DNA of 5,555 bases, taken from assembly GCA_002455915.1 (NCBI GenBank), contig DKLU01000162.1:1-5555 (forward strand). Direction: 5' to 3'. Under the pieces are notes generated by a model. The model searched no databases, had not been told where the DNA came from, and saw nothing but the letters and a program-made list of their open reading frames with translations. This DNA is from Chryseobacterium sp. UBA6632 (GTDB lineage Bacteria > Bacteroidota > Bacteroidia > Flavobacteriales > Weeksellaceae). The position numbers were made by a program, and so were the translations under genes. Shown here in pieces: positions 3,995 to 5,555 of the stretch (the stretch's first letter is position 1; the number at the start of each line of letters is the position of its first letter).

Positions 3995-5555
3995 TTATGA
4001 TAATCTATTTATAACTTTTAACATATCAATTCCTTTTCCTAACACAGGTTTGAAAAGATCACCTTTCTCTTTCAGTCGTTCTAATGTATTATAGATATTG
4101 AAATCAGTGGGTTTAAGTCCTATTTTAATCTCAGTCCATTCCAAAGGCATAGATACTGGCGCACCGTTTTTCGGACGTAAACTATAGACACTCGCTAATG
4201 TCTGACCTCTTCTATTTTGCAAATAATCTAAATATATTTTATGCTTATCTCTTTTTTGAAGACTTCTTTCCAATGTTGTTAAATCAGGTAATTTTTTGTT
4301 AACCATCCGCATCAATAGATGTCCAAAATCTTTTACCTGTTCATAAGAATATTTAGCATTCATAGGAATGTAGATATGAATTCCTGAACTTCCGGAAGTT
4401 TTCGGATATCCCTCGATTCCGGCTAAATCCAAAACCTCTTTTACAGCTTGAGCAGTTTCTATTACATCTTCAAATGTATTTTTCTCAGAAGGATCCAGGT
4501 CAAGAACCAAATAGTCCGGATTGTCAGCTTTTTGGATTTTACTTGTCCAAATGTTCAATTCTATACAACCAAGATTATTGAGATAAGCCAGGGTTTCTTT
4601 ATCATTACAGATAATATAATTAATATACTTATCCGAACTTTCAGAAAAAACTTTCTGTGTTTCTATCCACTCTGGTGTCTCTTCTGATGCATCTTTTTGG
4701 AAAAAACTCATACCATTGATTCCATTTGGATAACGATTCATAGATTGGGGTCTATTTTTGAGATGGGGCAAAATATATTTTGAAATACTTTGGTAAAAAT
4801 CTATTACATCACCCTTTGTAACATCATCGTCAGGGAAATAGATTTTATTCTGATTCGTGACTTTCAATTCTTGTTTTCCAATTTTCTTTATCAAATCATC
4901 TTTTCCTGCTCTTCTTTTAGGTTCAGATTTTTTCATAATTTCGTTTTTTAATTGATCTTCAGAATTGAATTTTACATCTTTAGGTTCCATATCGTCACGA
5001 AGTCTCAAAAAAATCGGATGACGATAAATGTGGTCTTTTGTCAATTCTGTAAACTTGATTTCAGCAACTAATTCTGGTTCTATCCACGTTGCTTTGGTAT
5101 TGGTTTTTGGTGTAATTTTGAAAACTGATTTCGATATGATAAGAGGCTGCATTTTATCATATATTTCAGAAAGCGACTGATTATTAAAACCGCCTCCCGT
5201 ATGACCACAAAACACTATTTCGCCATCCAAGTATTTACCCAAAATCAATGCTCCGAATTTTTTTCTTGCGCCTTTTGGTTCGGTAAAGCCACAAATAATG
5301 GCTTCATCACTTTTATGGATTTTGATTTTCAGCCATTCTGAGCTTCTTATATTTTCTCTGTAAAGACTTTCGGTTTTCTTGGCGACAATTCCTTCTAATC
5401 CTAAATCTTTTGCGGCTTGGAAAAATTCTTTTCCGTTCTCAAGAATATGGTCACTGAATTTGATGACTTCATTTTCTATCAAAGCATCTTTCAATAATTC
5501 CTTTCGTTGGAGATAAGACAAACTTTCTGTCGAGTGCCCATTTAACCATAACAAG
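3995..5555 (-). CDS. ligD: DNA ligase D, ligase C-terminal part plus polymerase domain (partial, N-terminus off the right edge)
   Basis: The frame is open from the right edge to the stop at 3995-3997. Residues are numbered from the first whole codon (5554-5552), which is TTG for an internal Leu, not a start. LWLNGHSTESL and EGIVAKK (54-60, nucleotidyltransferase motif IV) followed by SSEWLKIK (71-78, motif V) are the end of the ATP-dependent ligase core. Residues about 80-195 are its OB-fold, ending in RHPIFLRLRDDM. After a Lys-rich linker, about 228-519 is the LigD polymerase/primase domain: NRYPNGI (273-279), FFQK (284-287), the metal-binding LDLDPS with D352 and D354, TSGSSGIHIYIP with S387 and H393, LDY with the third acidic residue D443, and R460. 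LigD repairs double-strand breaks by non-homologous end joining together with Ku; the polymerase domain fills ends, often with ribonucleotides. The phosphoesterase domain and ligase motifs I-III would lie outside the window, since full proteins run to roughly 800-900 residues. No Ku gene is visible. Position 334 is Asn and position 189 is Met where relatives often have His and Lys. Confidence 0.95.
   Translation of the reverse strand, partial: LLWLNGHSTESLSYLQRKELLKDALIENEVIKFSDHILENGKEFFQAAKDLGLEGIVAKKTESLYRENIRSSEWLKIKIHKSDEAIICGFTEPKGARKKFGALILGKYLDGEIVFCGHTGGGFNNQSLSEIYDKMQPLIISKSVFKITPKTNTKATWIEPELVAEIKFTELTKDHIYRHPIFLRLRDDMEPKDVKFNSEDQLKNEIMKKSEPKRRAGKDDLIKKIGKQELKVTNQNKIYFPDDDVTKGDVIDFYQSISKYILPHLKNRPQSMNRYPNGINGMSFFQKDASEETPEWIETQKVFSESSDKYINYIICNDKETLAYLNNLGCIELNIWTSKIQKADNPDYLVLDLDPSEKNTFEDVIETAQAVKEVLDLAGIEGYPKTSGSSGIHIYIPMNAKYSYEQVKDFGHLLMRMVNKKLPDLTTLERSLQKRDKHKIYLDYLQNRRGQTLASVYSLRPKNGAPVSMPLEWTEIKIGLKPTDFNIYNTLERLKEKGDLFKPVLGKGIDMLKVINRLS

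Noticed and set aside
5552..5554. TTG codon as the start of a 519-residue LigD protein
   Set aside because: The frame stays open to the window edge, and the first residues (LLWLNGH) are internal ligase-domain sequence lacking motif I; the protein is truncated by the window, not started there.
1..5555. A novel multi-gene defence or mobile system
   Set aside because: The four genes belong to recognisable families, have unrelated roles, lie in separate transcription units and show no transposase, integrase, toxin-antitoxin or CRISPR signature.

Overview
The window looks like chromosomal DNA from a member of the Bacteroidota, most likely a flavobacterium of the Chryseobacterium type. The basis is the AT-rich composition, a DUF5686 outer-membrane protein (a family essentially restricted to this phylum), a secreted lipoprotein with a short Bacteroidota-style lipobox, and promoter-like pairs resembling the phylum's TTTG / TAnnTTTG (-33/-7) consensus. 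The genus is an inference from protein style; no marker gene is present.

Layout, left to right. (1) 1-1595, minus strand: the N-terminal 531 residues of a DUF5686 / carboxypeptidase-regulatory-like outer-membrane protein whose C-terminus lies beyond the left edge. (2) 1596-1745: a short gap with a candidate promoter for gene 1 and a convincing intrinsic terminator for gene 2. (3) 1746-3059, minus: a complete lipoprotein of the PQQ-dependent sugar / L-sorbosone dehydrogenase family. (4) 3060-3270: a divergent intergenic region with candidate promoters for both flanking genes and a 10-bp perfect inverted repeat whose right arm contains the start codon of the next gene. (5) 3271-3630, plus: a stand-alone CheY-like receiver domain protein with all phosphorylation residues intact and no output domain. 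(6) 3631-3994: a 364-bp, very AT-rich, gene-free convergent region with palindromes and only weak terminator candidates. (7) 3995-5555, minus: the C-terminal 520 codons of DNA ligase D (end of the ligase domain plus the complete polymerase/primase domain); its N-terminus lies beyond the right edge.

The four genes do not form an evident pathway. Genes 1 and 2 share a strand but are separated by a terminator, gene 3 is divergent from gene 2, and gene 4 converges on gene 3. Each looks like its own transcription unit within this window: envelope protein, periplasmic or outer-membrane sugar oxidation, orphan signalling receiver, and non-homologous end-joining repair. I see no CRISPR array, tRNA, rRNA, insertion sequence or defence cassette, and no clear sign of an undescribed multi-gene system. 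The most notable non-coding signals are the start-codon inverted repeat of the receiver gene, a short direct repeat bracketing that gene, and two fused palindromes in the convergent gap.
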